From assembly GCA_964587915.1 (NCBI GenBank), contig CAZPMK010000012.1, positions 1-51,332 on the forward strand: 51,332 nt of DNA, in the 5' to 3' direction. The notes beneath the pieces are model-generated. The model did not search any database. It was not told the origin of the DNA and was given only the letters and a program-made list of their open reading frames with translations. The stretch comes from CAG-177 sp964587915. GTDB lineage: Bacteria > Bacillota > Clostridia > Oscillospirales > Acutalibacteraceae. The position numbers and the translations under genes are program-made. Position 1 is the first letter of the stretch. Each line of letters begins with the position of its first letter. Of the stretch, positions 16,218-25,263 are shown piece by piece.

Positions 16218-17363
16218 ATGTCACACAGCTTTTTTACTTCCGAATCGGTCACGGGCGGTCATCCCGATAAAATCTGCGACCGAATTTCCGATGCGGTGCT
16301 CGATGCCATCCTTGCTCAGGACCCGAACGGCAGAGTAGCCTGCGAATGTGCCTGCACAACGGGAATGATTCTCGTTATGGGCGAAATTACAACCAATGCC
16401 AATATTGATATCCCCGCCATTGCAAGACAGGCGGTGCTTGATATCGGCTACGACAGCTCCGAAAAGGGCTTCGACGGCAATACCTGTGCCGTTATAACCT
16501 CAATAGACAAGCAGTCTGCCGATATCGCAATGGGTGTTGACCGTCTCGGTGCGGGCGATCAGGGCATGATGTTCGGATATGCCTGCAATGAAACTCCCGA
16601 GCTTATGCCGCTTCCCATTTCTCTTGCACACAAGCTCTGTGCAAAGCTGACCGAGGTTCGCAAAAACGGCACTCTGCCCTATCTCAGACCGGACGGCAAG
16701 AGTCAGGTTACGGTTGAATACGACGAAAACGGCAAGCCCGTCAGAGTCGATACGGTTGTTATCTCATCTCAGCACTCACCCGAGGTTGAGCTTGAGCAGA
16801 TAAGAAACGACATAATCGAAAATGTCATAAAGACCACCGTTCCGTCGGAAATGCTTGACGAAAACACGGTTTATCACATCAATCCCACCGGCAGGTTTGT
16901 CACCGGCGGACCCAACGGTGACAGCGGACTTACCGGCAGAAAGATAATCGTTGACACATACGGCGGCTATGCCCGTCACGGCGGCGGAGCTTTCAGCGGA
17001 AAAGACCCCACCAAGGTTGACCGTTCGGCGGCATATGCGGCTCGTCATGTTGCAAAGAACATTGTTGCGGCGGGTCTTGCGGACAAATGCGAGGTTGAGC
17101 TTGCATACGCAATCGGCGTTGAGGAGCCTGTTTCGGTATTTGTCGATACATTCGGAACGGGCAAAATCGAGGATACGGAGATTTCTGCTTTGATTAAGAA
17201 ACTCTTTGACCTGCGTCCCGCTTCAATCATTAAAACTCTCGATTTGAGAAGACCCATATATCAGCAAACGGCGGCTCTCGGTCATATCGGCAGAACCGAT
17301 GTTGATCTTCCGTGGGAGCATCTCGACAGAGTTGACGATATAAAGAAAGCGGCAAATATTTAA
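16218..17363 (+). CDS. metK: S-adenosylmethionine synthetase
   Basis: MetK makes S-adenosylmethionine from methionine and ATP in the cytoplasm. The 381-residue length matches the bacterial family. Conserved motifs are all present: SESVTGGHPDKICDRISDAVLD (8-29, with the ATP-binding His), GAGDQGMMFGYA (about 112), the Gly-rich loop GRFVTGGPNGDSGLTGRK (about 227) and GGGAFSGKDPTKVDRSAAY (about 256). GTGAGG lies nine to twelve bases before the ATG. Expression is controlled by the S-box riboswitch in the leader. It forms its own transcription unit, closed by a strong terminator at 17382. Confidence 0.98.
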   Translation: MSHSFFTSESVTGGHPDKICDRISDAVLDAILAQDPNGRVACECACTTGMILVMGEITTNANIDIPAIARQAVLDIGYDSSEKGFDGNTCAVITSIDKQSADIAMGVDRLGAGDQGMMFGYACNETPELMPLPISLAHKLCAKLTEVRKNGTLPYLRPDGKSQVTVEYDENGKPVRVDTVVISSQHSPEVELEQIRNDIIENVIKTTVPSEMLDENTVYHINPTGRFVTGGPNGDSGLTGRKIIVDTYGGYARHGGGAFSGKDPTKVDRSAAYAARHVAKNIVAAGLADKCEVELAYAIGVEEPVSVFVDTFGTGKIEDTEISALIKKLFDLRPASIIKTLDLRRPIYQQTAALGHIGRTDVDLPWEHLDRVDDIKKAANI

Positions 17364-17381
17364 CAAAAGAATAATAAATCC

Positions 17382-17426
17382 AACCGTCTTAAGTATTTCA
17401 ATAATGCTTGAGGCGGTTTTTTCTTT
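17382..17426 (+). terminator. Intrinsic terminator after metK
   Basis: A 16-bp stem (17382-17397 with 17403-17418, three wobbles) is followed by TTTTCTTTT. Confidence 0.85.
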
Positions 17427-17499
17427 TATCGGCATTGCGTTATAAAATCCGTTTTTTGGGTGCATAATACTATCAACATTAAAAATCGGAGGTAGTCAT

Positions 17500-18861
17500 A
17501 TGTTCAAGAAATTGATATCCGTTTTTGCGGCTGTGCTTGTCATGTGCGGAATTTTCACCGCCTGTAACGGCAATAAGCCGACAACGGAGGAAAACACCGG
17601 CTCAAATGCGGGAAAGGTAAAAGAAATAAGATATCTGAACTTCAAGCCCGAAATAGCCGAGGTGTATGAAAGAATATCGGAAGCATACGAAAAAAGCAGC
17701 GGCGTAAAGCTGACGGTTGAAACTGCGGCATCGGGAACCTACGAATCAACGCTTACGGCAAGAATGTCAACGAGCGAAGCACCGACGCTGTTCCAAATCA
17801 ACGGTCCCATAGGATATGCGGCGTGGAAGGAATACTGTGCCGACCTTAAAGACACGGAGCTTTACAAGCATCTCAAGGATAAATCGCTTGCCGTGACATC
17901 GGGCGATGGCGTATACGGAATCCCCTATGTCGTCGAGGGCTACGGAATTATCTACAATAAAAAAATAACCGATGCATATTTTGCACTGCCCGACAGAAAA
18001 ACCGATTTCAGCTCCGTTGACGATATTGGGAGCTTTGCCGATTTCAAGCTCTTTGTTGAGGATATGCAGGCAAACAAGGACAAGCTCGGAATTGACGGCG
18101 TGTTTGCGGCAACCTCTCTCAAAACGGGTGAAGATTGGCGTTGGCAGACGCATTTGATGAATATCCCCGTAACTCTCGAATTTCAAAAGAAAGGTATCGA
18201 CCTTACGGGCGAGGATTACAAGAAGCTCGATTTCGAGTATTCCGACAATTTCAAAAATATTTTTGACCTCTATATAAACAATTCGACCGCAGATAAAAAA
18301 CAGCTCGGAACGGTTGACGTAACCTCATCAATGGCGGAGTTCGCCTTGGGCAAGTGTGCCATGGTTCAAAACGGCAATTGGGGTGCGTCGCAGATACTCG
18401 GAGCAGCGGGAAACACCGTGAAAGAGGAAGATATAAAATTCATGCCGATATATATGGGCATTGAGGGCGAAGAAAAGCTCGGCATCTGCATAGGAACGGA
18501 GAATTTTATCTGCATAAATTCAAAGGCGAGCAAGGCGGAACAGCAGGCGGCGGCAGATTTCCTCTATTGGCTCTTCAGCTCCGAGGAGGGCAAAAAATTT
18601 GTCAGCGAGGAGCTTGGATTTATTTCACCGTTCGATACCTTTACCGAGGCGGAGTCTCCCGATGACCCGCTTGCAAAAGAGGTTATTCGCTGGATGAATA
18701 AAAGCGAGGTTACGAATTTGCCGTGGAATTTCACCGTTTTTCCCGGTCAGACCTTTAAGGACTCATTCGGCAGCGAACTTTTGAAATATGCTCAGGGCGG
18801 CAGAGAATGGGAGCAGGTGAAAGCACTTGTCGTCAAGAAATGGAGCGAGGAATTTGAATGA
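17500..18861 (+). CDS. Sugar ABC transporter substrate-binding lipoprotein
   Basis: This 453-residue binding protein is the extracellular receptor of a family 1 (CUT1) carbohydrate ABC transporter. A Lys-Lys start and hydrophobic core lead to the lipobox FTAC, with Cys22 as the lipidation site, then a Thr/Asn-rich linker. The mature part has the features of the maltose/oligosaccharide-binding fold: EIRYLNFKPE near residue 43, AAWKEYCADL, GVYGIPYVVEGYGIIYNKK (about 133-151), MVQNGNWGA (about 287) and the C-terminal EEGKKFVSEELGFISP. It captures the sugar and passes it to the two permeases that follow. Linkage to malQ three genes later suggests malto-oligosaccharides. GGAGG precedes the ATG by seven bases. 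Confidence 0.9.
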   Translation: MFKKLISVFAAVLVMCGIFTACNGNKPTTEENTGSNAGKVKEIRYLNFKPEIAEVYERISEAYEKSSGVKLTVETAASGTYESTLTARMSTSEAPTLFQINGPIGYAAWKEYCADLKDTELYKHLKDKSLAVTSGDGVYGIPYVVEGYGIIYNKKITDAYFALPDRKTDFSSVDDIGSFADFKLFVEDMQANKDKLGIDGVFAATSLKTGEDWRWQTHLMNIPVTLEFQKKGIDLTGEDYKKLDFEYSDNFKNIFDLYINNSTADKKQLGTVDVTSSMAEFALGKCAMVQNGNWGASQILGAAGNTVKEEDIKFMPIYMGIEGEEKLGICIGTENFICINSKASKAEQQAAADFLYWLFSSEEGKKFVSEELGFISPFDTFTEAESPDDPLAKEVIRWMNKSEVTNLPWNFTVFPGQTFKDSFGSELLKYAQGGREWEQVKALVVKKWSEEFE

Positions 18862-18888
18862 GGCGTTCGGTACTGATGGAGTGATTTG

Positions 18889-19743
18889 ATGCAAAAAATG
18901 CTCAAAAAATATTTTCCCGTTTTTGTACTGCCTACCTTGGCGGCATTTGCCGTGTCGTTCGTCATTCCGTTTATCATGGGAATATATCTTTCTTTTACAG
19001 AATTTAAGGTTGTCAACGAGAGCACTTGGGTAGGTCTGAAAAATTATATAAATATTTTTGTAAAGGACGAAACCTTTTTGCATTCGTTGTGGCTGACGGT
19101 AAAGTTTACCGCCGTTTCCGTGGTGACGGTAAATCTTATCGCCTTTGCACTTGCATTGCTCATGACAAAGGGACTGAAAGGCACAAACGCATTCAGAACC
19201 GTATTTTTTATGCCGAATCTCATCGGCGGCATCGTTCTCGGTCATATTTGGAGTCTCATAATCAACGGCGTTCTCGGCTTTTTCGGAGTTGATATAACCT
19301 ACGACCCGAAATACGGCTTTTGGGGACTTGTGATAATGATGAATTGGCAGCTTATAGGATATATGATGATTATCTATATAGCAGGCTTACAAAATATACC
19401 GGATGACATCAAGGAAGCGGCACAGATTGACGGTGCATCACGGCGGCAGCTGCTCATGAGAATAACCGTACCGATGCTTATGCCCTCGGTGACGATATGT
19501 ACCTTTCTGACGCTGACAAATTCATTTAAGCTCTTTGACCAGAACCTTGCACTCAACGGGAAATCGGCAGATACCGCACTTTTGGCACTCGATATATATA
19601 AAACCTTCTATGACCATACGGGCTTAAAGCTCGCCGAATGGCACGGTACGGCACAGGCAAAGGCGGTAATATTCTTTATACTTGTTGCGGTAATAGCGTT
19701 CATACAGCTAAAATCAACACGGAGCAGGGAGGTGGAGCAATGA
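18889..19743 (+). CDS. Sugar ABC transporter permease, MalF type
   Basis: This 284-residue inner-membrane permease has six hydrophobic helices and the cytoplasmic EAA loop (DIKEAAQIDGASRRQLLMRI, about 176-195) that docks onto the ATPase. This is characteristic of the first permease of CUT1 systems. The start is ATG 18889, seven bases after GGAG; a TTG one codon earlier is less well spaced. The stop overlaps the next start as ATGA (19740-19743), so the two permeases are translationally coupled and would be made in equal amounts. MalF of E. coli is longer because of an extra periplasmic domain, absent here as usual in Gram-positives. Confidence 0.93.
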   Translation: MQKMLKKYFPVFVLPTLAAFAVSFVIPFIMGIYLSFTEFKVVNESTWVGLKNYINIFVKDETFLHSLWLTVKFTAVSVVTVNLIAFALALLMTKGLKGTNAFRTVFFMPNLIGGIVLGHIWSLIINGVLGFFGVDITYDPKYGFWGLVIMMNWQLIGYMMIIYIAGLQNIPDDIKEAAQIDGASRRQLLMRITVPMLMPSVTICTFLTLTNSFKLFDQNLALNGKSADTALLALDIYKTFYDHTGLKLAEWHGTAQAKAVIFFILVAVIAFIQLKSTRSREVEQ

Positions 19744-20579
19744 AAGCAAAAAAATCAAGGCAGATACTTTCATATGCTCTGCTCACCGTACTTGCGTTCG
19801 TGTTTCTGTCACCGATTTTAATAATAATTCTCAATTCGTTCAAGGGGAATTTTTATATTTCCGATGCACCGTTTGAACTGCCGAACAAAGAAACCTTTGC
19901 GGGCTTTGATAATTTCATCAAGGGCTTTACGCAGTCTGATTTTATGCGTTCCTTTGCAAATTCGCTGTTTATAACGGTGCTCTCGGTGGCGGGGATAGTT
20001 TTGCTTACCTCGATGACGGCATGGTATATCGTCAGAGTGAAAAACAAATTCACCTCTTTGCTGTATTATCTGTTCATTTTCAGTATGATAGTGCCGTTCC
20101 AAATGGTTATGTATACCATGACCTATCTTGCATTTGAAATGAAGCTGAACAGTCCGACGGGAATCGTGTTTATATATCTCGGCTTCGGAGCGGGATTGTC
20201 GGTATTCATGTTTTCGGGCTTCATCAAAAGCATACCGACGGAAATTGAGGAGGCGGCAACGATTGACGGCTGTTCTCCCGTTCAAACATTTTTTCTTATA
20301 GTTTTCCCGATTTTGAAGCCTACGGCAATAACCGTGGCAATACTGAATGCAATGTGGGTGTGGAACGATTATCTTTTGCCCTACCTCGTGCTCGGTTCGG
20401 GAAGCAACAAAACCTTGCCCGTTGCGGTTCAAATGGCACTTACGGGCGGCTACGGCAACAAGGATATGGGAGCACTCATGGCAATGCTTGTGCTTTCAAT
20501 ATTGCCGATAATCGTTTTCTATCTTTTCTGCCAAAAATATATTATTAAAGGCGTGGTGGCAGGCGCGGTTAAGGGATAA
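19740..20579 (+). CDS. Sugar ABC transporter permease, MalG type
   Basis: This 279-residue permease is the second half of the translocation channel. It has six membrane helices. The EAA loop reads EIEEAATIDGCSPVQTFFLI (about 164-183), and a conserved Trp-Asn-Asp (MWVWNDYLLP) follows, both typical of MalG-like subunits. The start at 19740 follows GGGAGGTGGA. An upstream in-frame ATG at 19638 lies inside the previous gene and lacks a ribosome site. The ATPase gene begins 12 bases after its stop. Confidence 0.93.
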   Translation: MKAKKSRQILSYALLTVLAFVFLSPILIIILNSFKGNFYISDAPFELPNKETFAGFDNFIKGFTQSDFMRSFANSLFITVLSVAGIVLLTSMTAWYIVRVKNKFTSLLYYLFIFSMIVPFQMVMYTMTYLAFEMKLNSPTGIVFIYLGFGAGLSVFMFSGFIKSIPTEIEEAATIDGCSPVQTFFLIVFPILKPTAITVAILNAMWVWNDYLLPYLVLGSGSNKTLPVAVQMALTGGYGNKDMGALMAMLVLSILPIIVFYLFCQKYIIKGVVAGAVKG

Positions 20580-20591
20580 GAGGTATTATTT

Positions 20592-21704
20592 ATGGCGGCA
20601 ATCGTATTCAGAGATGTTGTAAAATCCTTTGATAACGGCAAGGTGACGGTTATTCCGAGCCTCTCGCTTGAAATAAAGGATAAAGAATTTGTGGTTCTTG
20701 TGGGACCGTCCGGCTGCGGAAAATCAACGACCCTGCGTATGATAGCCGGACTTGAGGATGTGACCTCGGGGGAGCTGTATATAGACGGACGGCAGGTCAA
20801 CGGTGTTGCACCGAAGGACAGGGATATTGCAATGGTATTCCAAAGCTACGCACTTTATCCGCATATGAGCGTTTACAAAAACATGGCGTTTGCATTGAAG
20901 CTGAAAAAAGTGCCCAAGTGTGAAATAGATGAAAAGGTACGCAGAGCTGCCGAAATTCTCGATATACTTCCGTATCTTGACAGAAAGCCGAGAGCGTTAT
21001 CGGGCGGTCAAAGACAAAGAGTGGCTCTCGGCAGAGCAATGGTGCGAAATCCCAAGGTGTTTCTGCTCGATGAGCCGTTGTCGAATCTCGATGCAAAGCT
21101 CCGCACACAGATGAGAAGTCAAATCACTCTGCTTCATAAGGAGCTTAAAACCACCTTTGTTTATGTAACGCACGACCAGACGGAAGCAATGACCATGGCG
21201 GACAGAATAGTTGTGATGGATAAAGGCATCGTAAGGCAGTTCGATACGCCGAAAAAGCTGTATGACGAGCCGGCGGATATGTTCGTGGCAGGCTTTATCG
21301 GTTCACCGCAGATGAATTTCATCGAGGCGAAAATAGTGTCGGATAACGGCAATCTTGCGGCGAGCTTTGCGGGGAAAGCAATGATGATACCGAAAGAAAA
21401 ACGTGATATCCTTGAAAAATACAGGGATTCCGAGGTGATTTTGGGAGTCAGACCCGAGCATATACGGGAGCTTGAAAAAGGAGAATCCGAAAAAGGAAAA
21501 TGCGTCATAACCGTAAAAACAGAGCTTGCGGAGCTTCTCGGAAGTGAAATGAATATCTATTTTGAGCTTGACGGAAAACGCCATATCGCCCGAATAGCCT
21601 CGAGCAGCGGAGCGGAAAGCGGCGAAAAAAAGCTGGTCATTGATGCAAACCGCGTCCATTTTTTTGACAAGGCGACCACTCTTGCAATAGGGGCGGACAA
21701 ATGA
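20592..21704 (+). CDS. Sugar ABC transporter ATP-binding protein, MsmK/UgpC type
   Basis: This 370-residue ATPase powers the transporter encoded upstream. Walker A is GPSGCGKST (38-46), the signature LSGGQRQR lies at about 137, and Walker B with its catalytic Glu is VFLLDEPLSNLD (about 155-166). The switch His is in YVTHDQTEA. The C-terminal third (from about 240) is the TOBE/regulatory domain with GVRPEHI, as in MalK, MsmK and UgpC. Many Clostridia keep a single shared MsmK away from the transporter genes. Here it is in the operon, so the system is self-contained. GAGG lies nine bases before the ATG. The stop overlaps malQ. Confidence 0.95.
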   Translation: MAAIVFRDVVKSFDNGKVTVIPSLSLEIKDKEFVVLVGPSGCGKSTTLRMIAGLEDVTSGELYIDGRQVNGVAPKDRDIAMVFQSYALYPHMSVYKNMAFALKLKKVPKCEIDEKVRRAAEILDILPYLDRKPRALSGGQRQRVALGRAMVRNPKVFLLDEPLSNLDAKLRTQMRSQITLLHKELKTTFVYVTHDQTEAMTMADRIVVMDKGIVRQFDTPKKLYDEPADMFVAGFIGSPQMNFIEAKIVSDNGNLAASFAGKAMMIPKEKRDILEKYRDSEVILGVRPEHIRELEKGESEKGKCVITVKTELAELLGSEMNIYFELDGKRHIARIASSSGAESGEKKLVIDANRVHFFDKATTLAIGADK

Positions 21705-23164
21705 GAAGCAGCGGAATATTACTTCACATCACCTCTCTGCCCTCTCGGTACGGCATCGGAACACTCGGCAGAGAGGCGTACGCCTTTGTTGATTTTCTCA
21801 AAGCGGCAGGTCAGAAATTTTGGCAGATACTTCCTTTGACTCCGACGGGCTTCGGCGATTCTCCGTATCAATCCTTTTCGGCATTTGCGGGGAATCCCTA
21901 CCTTATCGACCTTGAAATGCTCTGCGATGACGGACTCCTTAATGAAAACGAATGTATGCTTGATTGGGGGAATGACCCCGAAAAGGCGGATTTCGGCTTG
22001 CTCTATGCGAACAGAGCCGTCGTGCTGAAAAAGGCATTTGAACGGTTCGAGCCGAATACCGGATTTGAAAAATTTTGTGACGAAAACGAATATTGGCTCG
22101 ACGAATATGCTCTCTTTTCCGCAATTAAAGCCCATGAGGGCGGGAAGCCTTGGTATCAATGGACAAGCGACCTGAAATTCCGCAATAAAAACGCCCTTGA
22201 AAAAGCCCGTTCGCTTTTGCACAAAGAAATCCTGCGGTGCAAGGCGGAGCAGTTTTGGTTTTTCTCTCAATGGGAAAAGTTGCATCAATACGCCGACAAA
22301 AACGGAATCGGGATAATCGGCGATTTACCCATCTATGTTGCACGGGACAGTGCCGATGCTTGGTCACAGCCTCAGCTTTTTCTTCTGAACGAAAATGGCG
22401 AGCCCGACCTCGTAGCCGGTGTTCCTCCCGACGGCTTTAATCCCTTGGGTCAGCTTTGGGGAAATCCCGTTTTCAATTGGGATTATCTGCGTTCCGACGG
22501 CTACGACTGGTGGATATGCCGAACGGAGCATTCTTTGAAAATGTATGACCGTCTGCGAATAGACCACTTCAGGGGCTTTTCGTCATACTATGCCGTTTCG
22601 GGAGACAAAACCGATGCAACGCAGGGCAAATGGTATAGCGGTGCAGGCATCGAGCTTTTCAAGGCAATTGAAGCAAAGCTCGGCAGGGTTGACATCATTG
22701 CCGAGGATTTGGGATATATCGACGACGGAGTGAAAGCTCTGCTCAAAGAAACGGGCTTTCCCGGAATGAAAATTTTGCAGTTTGCCTTTGACAGCCGAGA
22801 GGACAGCGACTATCTGCCGCACAATTATCCGAAAAATTGCGTTGCATATATCGGTACGCACGATAACGATACGCTTGTCGGCTGGTTGGATACCGCCACT
22901 CCCGAGGATGTCCGCTTTGCAAAGGAATATTTGCGACTTAATGAACGGGAGGGGATTTCCGAGGGGATTATAAAATCATTGCTTGCCTGTCCTGCCGACA
23001 CGGTAATACTGACAATGCAGGATATTTTAGGCTTGGGAGCGTGGGCGAGAATGAATACACCATCCACTCTCGGCGGAAATTGGCAATGGAGAATGCGTGA
23101 CGGTGCGGCATCACCGTCTCTTGCGGCTCATCTCAGGGAGCTGACGGCACTTTATCGAAGATAA
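21701..23164 (+). CDS. malQ: 4-alpha-glucanotransferase (amylomaltase)
   Basis: MalQ is a GH77 enzyme that transfers glucan chains between malto-oligosaccharides and releases glucose. The 487-residue size is usual for the Gram-positive and Thermus-like form. The three catalytic acids are recognisable: Asp288 in LRIDHFRGF (nucleophile), Glu335 in IIAEDLGY (acid/base) and Asp388 in IGTHDNDT. The N-terminus RSSGILLHITSLPSRYGIG and FWQILPLTPTGFGDSPYQSFSAFAGNP are classic GH77. The ATG overlaps the ATPase stop (ATGA, 21701-21704), which ties its production to the transporter and gives the best evidence that the ABC system imports maltodextrins. No glycogen or maltodextrin phosphorylase gene is adjacent. 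Confidence 0.95.
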   Translation: MRSSGILLHITSLPSRYGIGTLGREAYAFVDFLKAAGQKFWQILPLTPTGFGDSPYQSFSAFAGNPYLIDLEMLCDDGLLNENECMLDWGNDPEKADFGLLYANRAVVLKKAFERFEPNTGFEKFCDENEYWLDEYALFSAIKAHEGGKPWYQWTSDLKFRNKNALEKARSLLHKEILRCKAEQFWFFSQWEKLHQYADKNGIGIIGDLPIYVARDSADAWSQPQLFLLNENGEPDLVAGVPPDGFNPLGQLWGNPVFNWDYLRSDGYDWWICRTEHSLKMYDRLRIDHFRGFSSYYAVSGDKTDATQGKWYSGAGIELFKAIEAKLGRVDIIAEDLGYIDDGVKALLKETGFPGMKILQFAFDSREDSDYLPHNYPKNCVAYIGTHDNDTLVGWLDTATPEDVRFAKEYLRLNEREGISEGIIKSLLACPADTVILTMQDILGLGAWARMNTPSTLGGNWQWRMRDGAASPSLAAHLRELTALYRR

Positions 23165-23203
23165 AAGCAAATTTCTTTTGCATTCGTGCTCAATATGTGG
23201 TAG

Positions 23204-23250
23204 AATGATACCGAGGAGAAAAATCCTGCGGTATCATTTCTGCTTTTTAT
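23204..23250 (+). terminator. Intrinsic terminator after malQ
   Basis: AATGATACCG (23204-23213) and CGGTATCATT (23229-23238) form a perfect 10-bp stem, followed by TCTGCTTTTTAT. Confidence 0.75.
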
Positions 23251-23346
23251 GTCCGAAAAACGCCTCGATTTCAGCCTTTCGGTCTTATATAAAGCGAAAA
23301 TATTTAATTTTCATCAAAATAAAGTGATATTTTTTCGTTTTTGGTG

Positions 23347-23375
23347 TTGCAATAAATCGTATAATAGGGTAAAAT
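23347..23375 (+). promoter_or_regulatory. Predicted promoter of pgi
   Basis: TTGCAA (23347-23352) and TAAAAT (23370-23375) are 17 bases apart. A TATAAT at 23360 lacks a matching -35. Confidence 0.55.
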
Positions 23376-23416
23376 ATATTAGATTTATATAAATCAAAGC
23401 TATGGGGGGAAGAGAG

Positions 23417-24754
23417 ATGGCTTTGAAGCTCAATCTTAATTATGTCGGCGAATACGCCGAAAAAGAAAAAATCAATACAATGCGTCAAGCGGTCACGCAG
23501 GCACATGAGATGCTTCGTGACGGAACGGGTCTCGGCAGCGATTATCTCGGCTGGCTCGATTTGCCCGTAAATTATGACAAGGAAGAATTTGCAAGAATCA
23601 AAACCTGTGCAGAAAAAATCAAAAAGGATTCACAGGCTCTTGTGGTGCTCGGCATCGGCGGCTCATATCTCGGTGCAAGAGCGGCGATTGAATTTGTAAA
23701 GTCAAACAATTATAATCTTATTAAGAAAGATACACCCGATATCTACTTCGGCGGAAATACGATAAGCTCGAGTGCGGTCGCAGAGCTGAAGCAGCTTGTT
23801 GACGGCAAAGATTTTTCGATTAACGTAATTTCAAAATCGGGTACTACCACCGAAACCGCAATTGCTTTCCGTATCTTCAAGGGCATTCTTGAAGAGAAGT
23901 ACGGCAAAGAAGAGGCGGCAAAGAGAATATATGTTACCACCGACAAAGAAAAGGGTGCTCTTAAAGCACTTGCGGATGCCGAGGGATATGAAACCTTCGT
24001 TGTTCCCGATGATGTGGGCGGCAGATATTCCGTCCTTACTGCGGTGGGTCTGCTTCCGATAGCGGTTGCAGGCATGGATATAGATGCACTCATGCAGGGT
24101 GCCGCAGACGCGAGAGCGGCTTATGCAAATGACGATCTCGACGGCAACGACTGCTACAAATATGCGGCAATAAGAAATATGCTTTACCGTGACGGAAAGA
24201 GCGTTGAGATGCTTGCGGCTTACGAGCCTTCCATGACGATGTGGTGTGAGTGGTTCAAGCAGCTTTTCGGCGAGAGCGAGGGCAAAGAAAACAAAGGACT
24301 TTTCCCTGCCAGTGCAATATTCTCAACCGACCTTCATTCGCTCGGTCAGTATATCCAGCAGGGTGAACGCTGTCTGTTTGAAACCGTTATCTGGGTCAAC
24401 GAGCCCAAAACGGATGTTGAAATAGCCTTTGATGAGGCAAACGGTGACGGACTTAATTTCGTTGCGGGAAAAACGATGCACTTCGTCAATCGTAAGGCAT
24501 TTGAGGGTACGGTGCTTGCTCATACCGACGGTCAGGTGCCCAACATCATCATTGAGCTTGACAAACAGGATGAATATAACCTCGGTTATATGATATATTT
24601 CTTTGAAAAGGCGTGCGGCATTTCGGGTTATATGCTCGGTGTCAATCCCTTTGACCAACCGGGAGTCGAGAGCTACAAAAAGAATATGTTTGCACTTCTC
24701 GGCAAACCGGGCTATGAGGCTGCAAAGGCGGCACTTGAAGCAAGAATCAATTGA
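23417..24754 (+). CDS. pgi: Glucose-6-phosphate isomerase
   Basis: Pgi interconverts glucose-6-phosphate and fructose-6-phosphate, the entry point to glycolysis for sugars imported by the neighbouring genes. The 445-residue protein is of the short Gram-positive type (about 450). Motifs include LGIGGSYLGARAAIEF (about 76-91), VISKSGTTTETAIAFRIF (about 137-154, the phosphate-binding Ser/Thr loop) and the C-terminal NPFDQPGVESYKKNMFALLG with its catalytic Lys and Gln. The start at 23417 is chosen over the in-frame ATG at 23402, because the GGGGGAAGAG between them is the ribosome site. A small P-loop gene follows after 26 bases. Confidence 0.97.
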   Translation: MALKLNLNYVGEYAEKEKINTMRQAVTQAHEMLRDGTGLGSDYLGWLDLPVNYDKEEFARIKTCAEKIKKDSQALVVLGIGGSYLGARAAIEFVKSNNYNLIKKDTPDIYFGGNTISSSAVAELKQLVDGKDFSINVISKSGTTTETAIAFRIFKGILEEKYGKEEAAKRIYVTTDKEKGALKALADAEGYETFVVPDDVGGRYSVLTAVGLLPIAVAGMDIDALMQGAADARAAYANDDLDGNDCYKYAAIRNMLYRDGKSVEMLAAYEPSMTMWCEWFKQLFGESEGKENKGLFPASAIFSTDLHSLGQYIQQGERCLFETVIWVNEPKTDVEIAFDEANGDGLNFVAGKTMHFVNRKAFEGTVLAHTDGQVPNIIIELDKQDEYNLGYMIYFFEKACGISGYMLGVNPFDQPGVESYKKNMFALLGKPGYEAAKAALEARIN

Positions 24755-24780
24755 AATCCGAATTACAGGAGGAAACTAAA

Positions 24781-25197
24781 ATGATCTATCTTATTCTCGG
24801 CAACAAAGGTTCAGGAAAAACCAAGAGACTTATCGACCTTGTAAATTCAGCGGTTGAAAAGTCAAACGGCAATGTTGTTTGCGTTGAAAAGGAGAGACTT
24901 CTCACCTACAACGTAAATTACCGCGCAAGACTTGTTGAAACCGACCATTACGGAATCAACGGCTACGATGCATTCTACGGCTTTCTCAGCGGTATAATCG
25001 CAGGCGACCACGACATAACCGATATCCTTGTTGATGCAACTCTCAAAATCGGTGGCAAGAATTATGATGAGCTTGCCGATTTCCTTGAGAAGCTCTCAAA
25101 GCTCAGCAAGATAGCGGAGCAGGATTTTACATTCACAATTTCAGCCGATGAATCGGAGCTTCCCGCAAAAATATTCGATTTCTGCGAAAAAATCTAA
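24781..25197 (+). CDS. Small P-loop nucleotide-binding protein of unknown function
   Basis: This is a 138-residue protein with an N-terminal Walker A motif, GNKGSGKT (residues 7-14), directly after the first beta strand (MIYLIL). A hydrophobic strand, DILVDATLKI (about 80-89), could serve as Walker B. The product is too short for a kinase or GTPase of known type; the rest is helical and rich in Lys, Leu and Glu. Similar Clostridial proteins are often labelled 'twitching motility protein PilT' in databases on the P-loop alone, which is not supported here because no pilus gene is nearby. The start at 24781 has AGGAGG eight bases upstream. An in-frame ATG at 24751 overlaps the pgi stop and lacks a site. 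It is probably co-transcribed with pgi. Confidence 0.7.
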   Translation: MIYLILGNKGSGKTKRLIDLVNSAVEKSNGNVVCVEKERLLTYNVNYRARLVETDHYGINGYDAFYGFLSGIIAGDHDITDILVDATLKIGGKNYDELADFLEKLSKLSKIAEQDFTFTISADESELPAKIFDFCEKI

Positions 25198-25206
25198 ATA
25201 TTTTAG

Positions 25207-25235
25207 TTGACAAATCATGCGGATAAATATATAAT
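25207..25235 (+). promoter_or_regulatory. Consensus promoter of yceD-rpmF
   Basis: TTGACA (25207-25212) and TATAAT (25230-25235) are 17 bases apart, an exact consensus that suits a ribosomal protein operon. Confidence 0.85.
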
Positions 25236-25263
25236 ATTTGGTGCGTGATTTTAGGTGAGTAAT

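Noticed and set aside
19818..20432. Minus-strand frame of 204 codons opposite the MalG-type permease
   Set aside because: Antisense to a clear permease; Arg/His-rich translation without family features.
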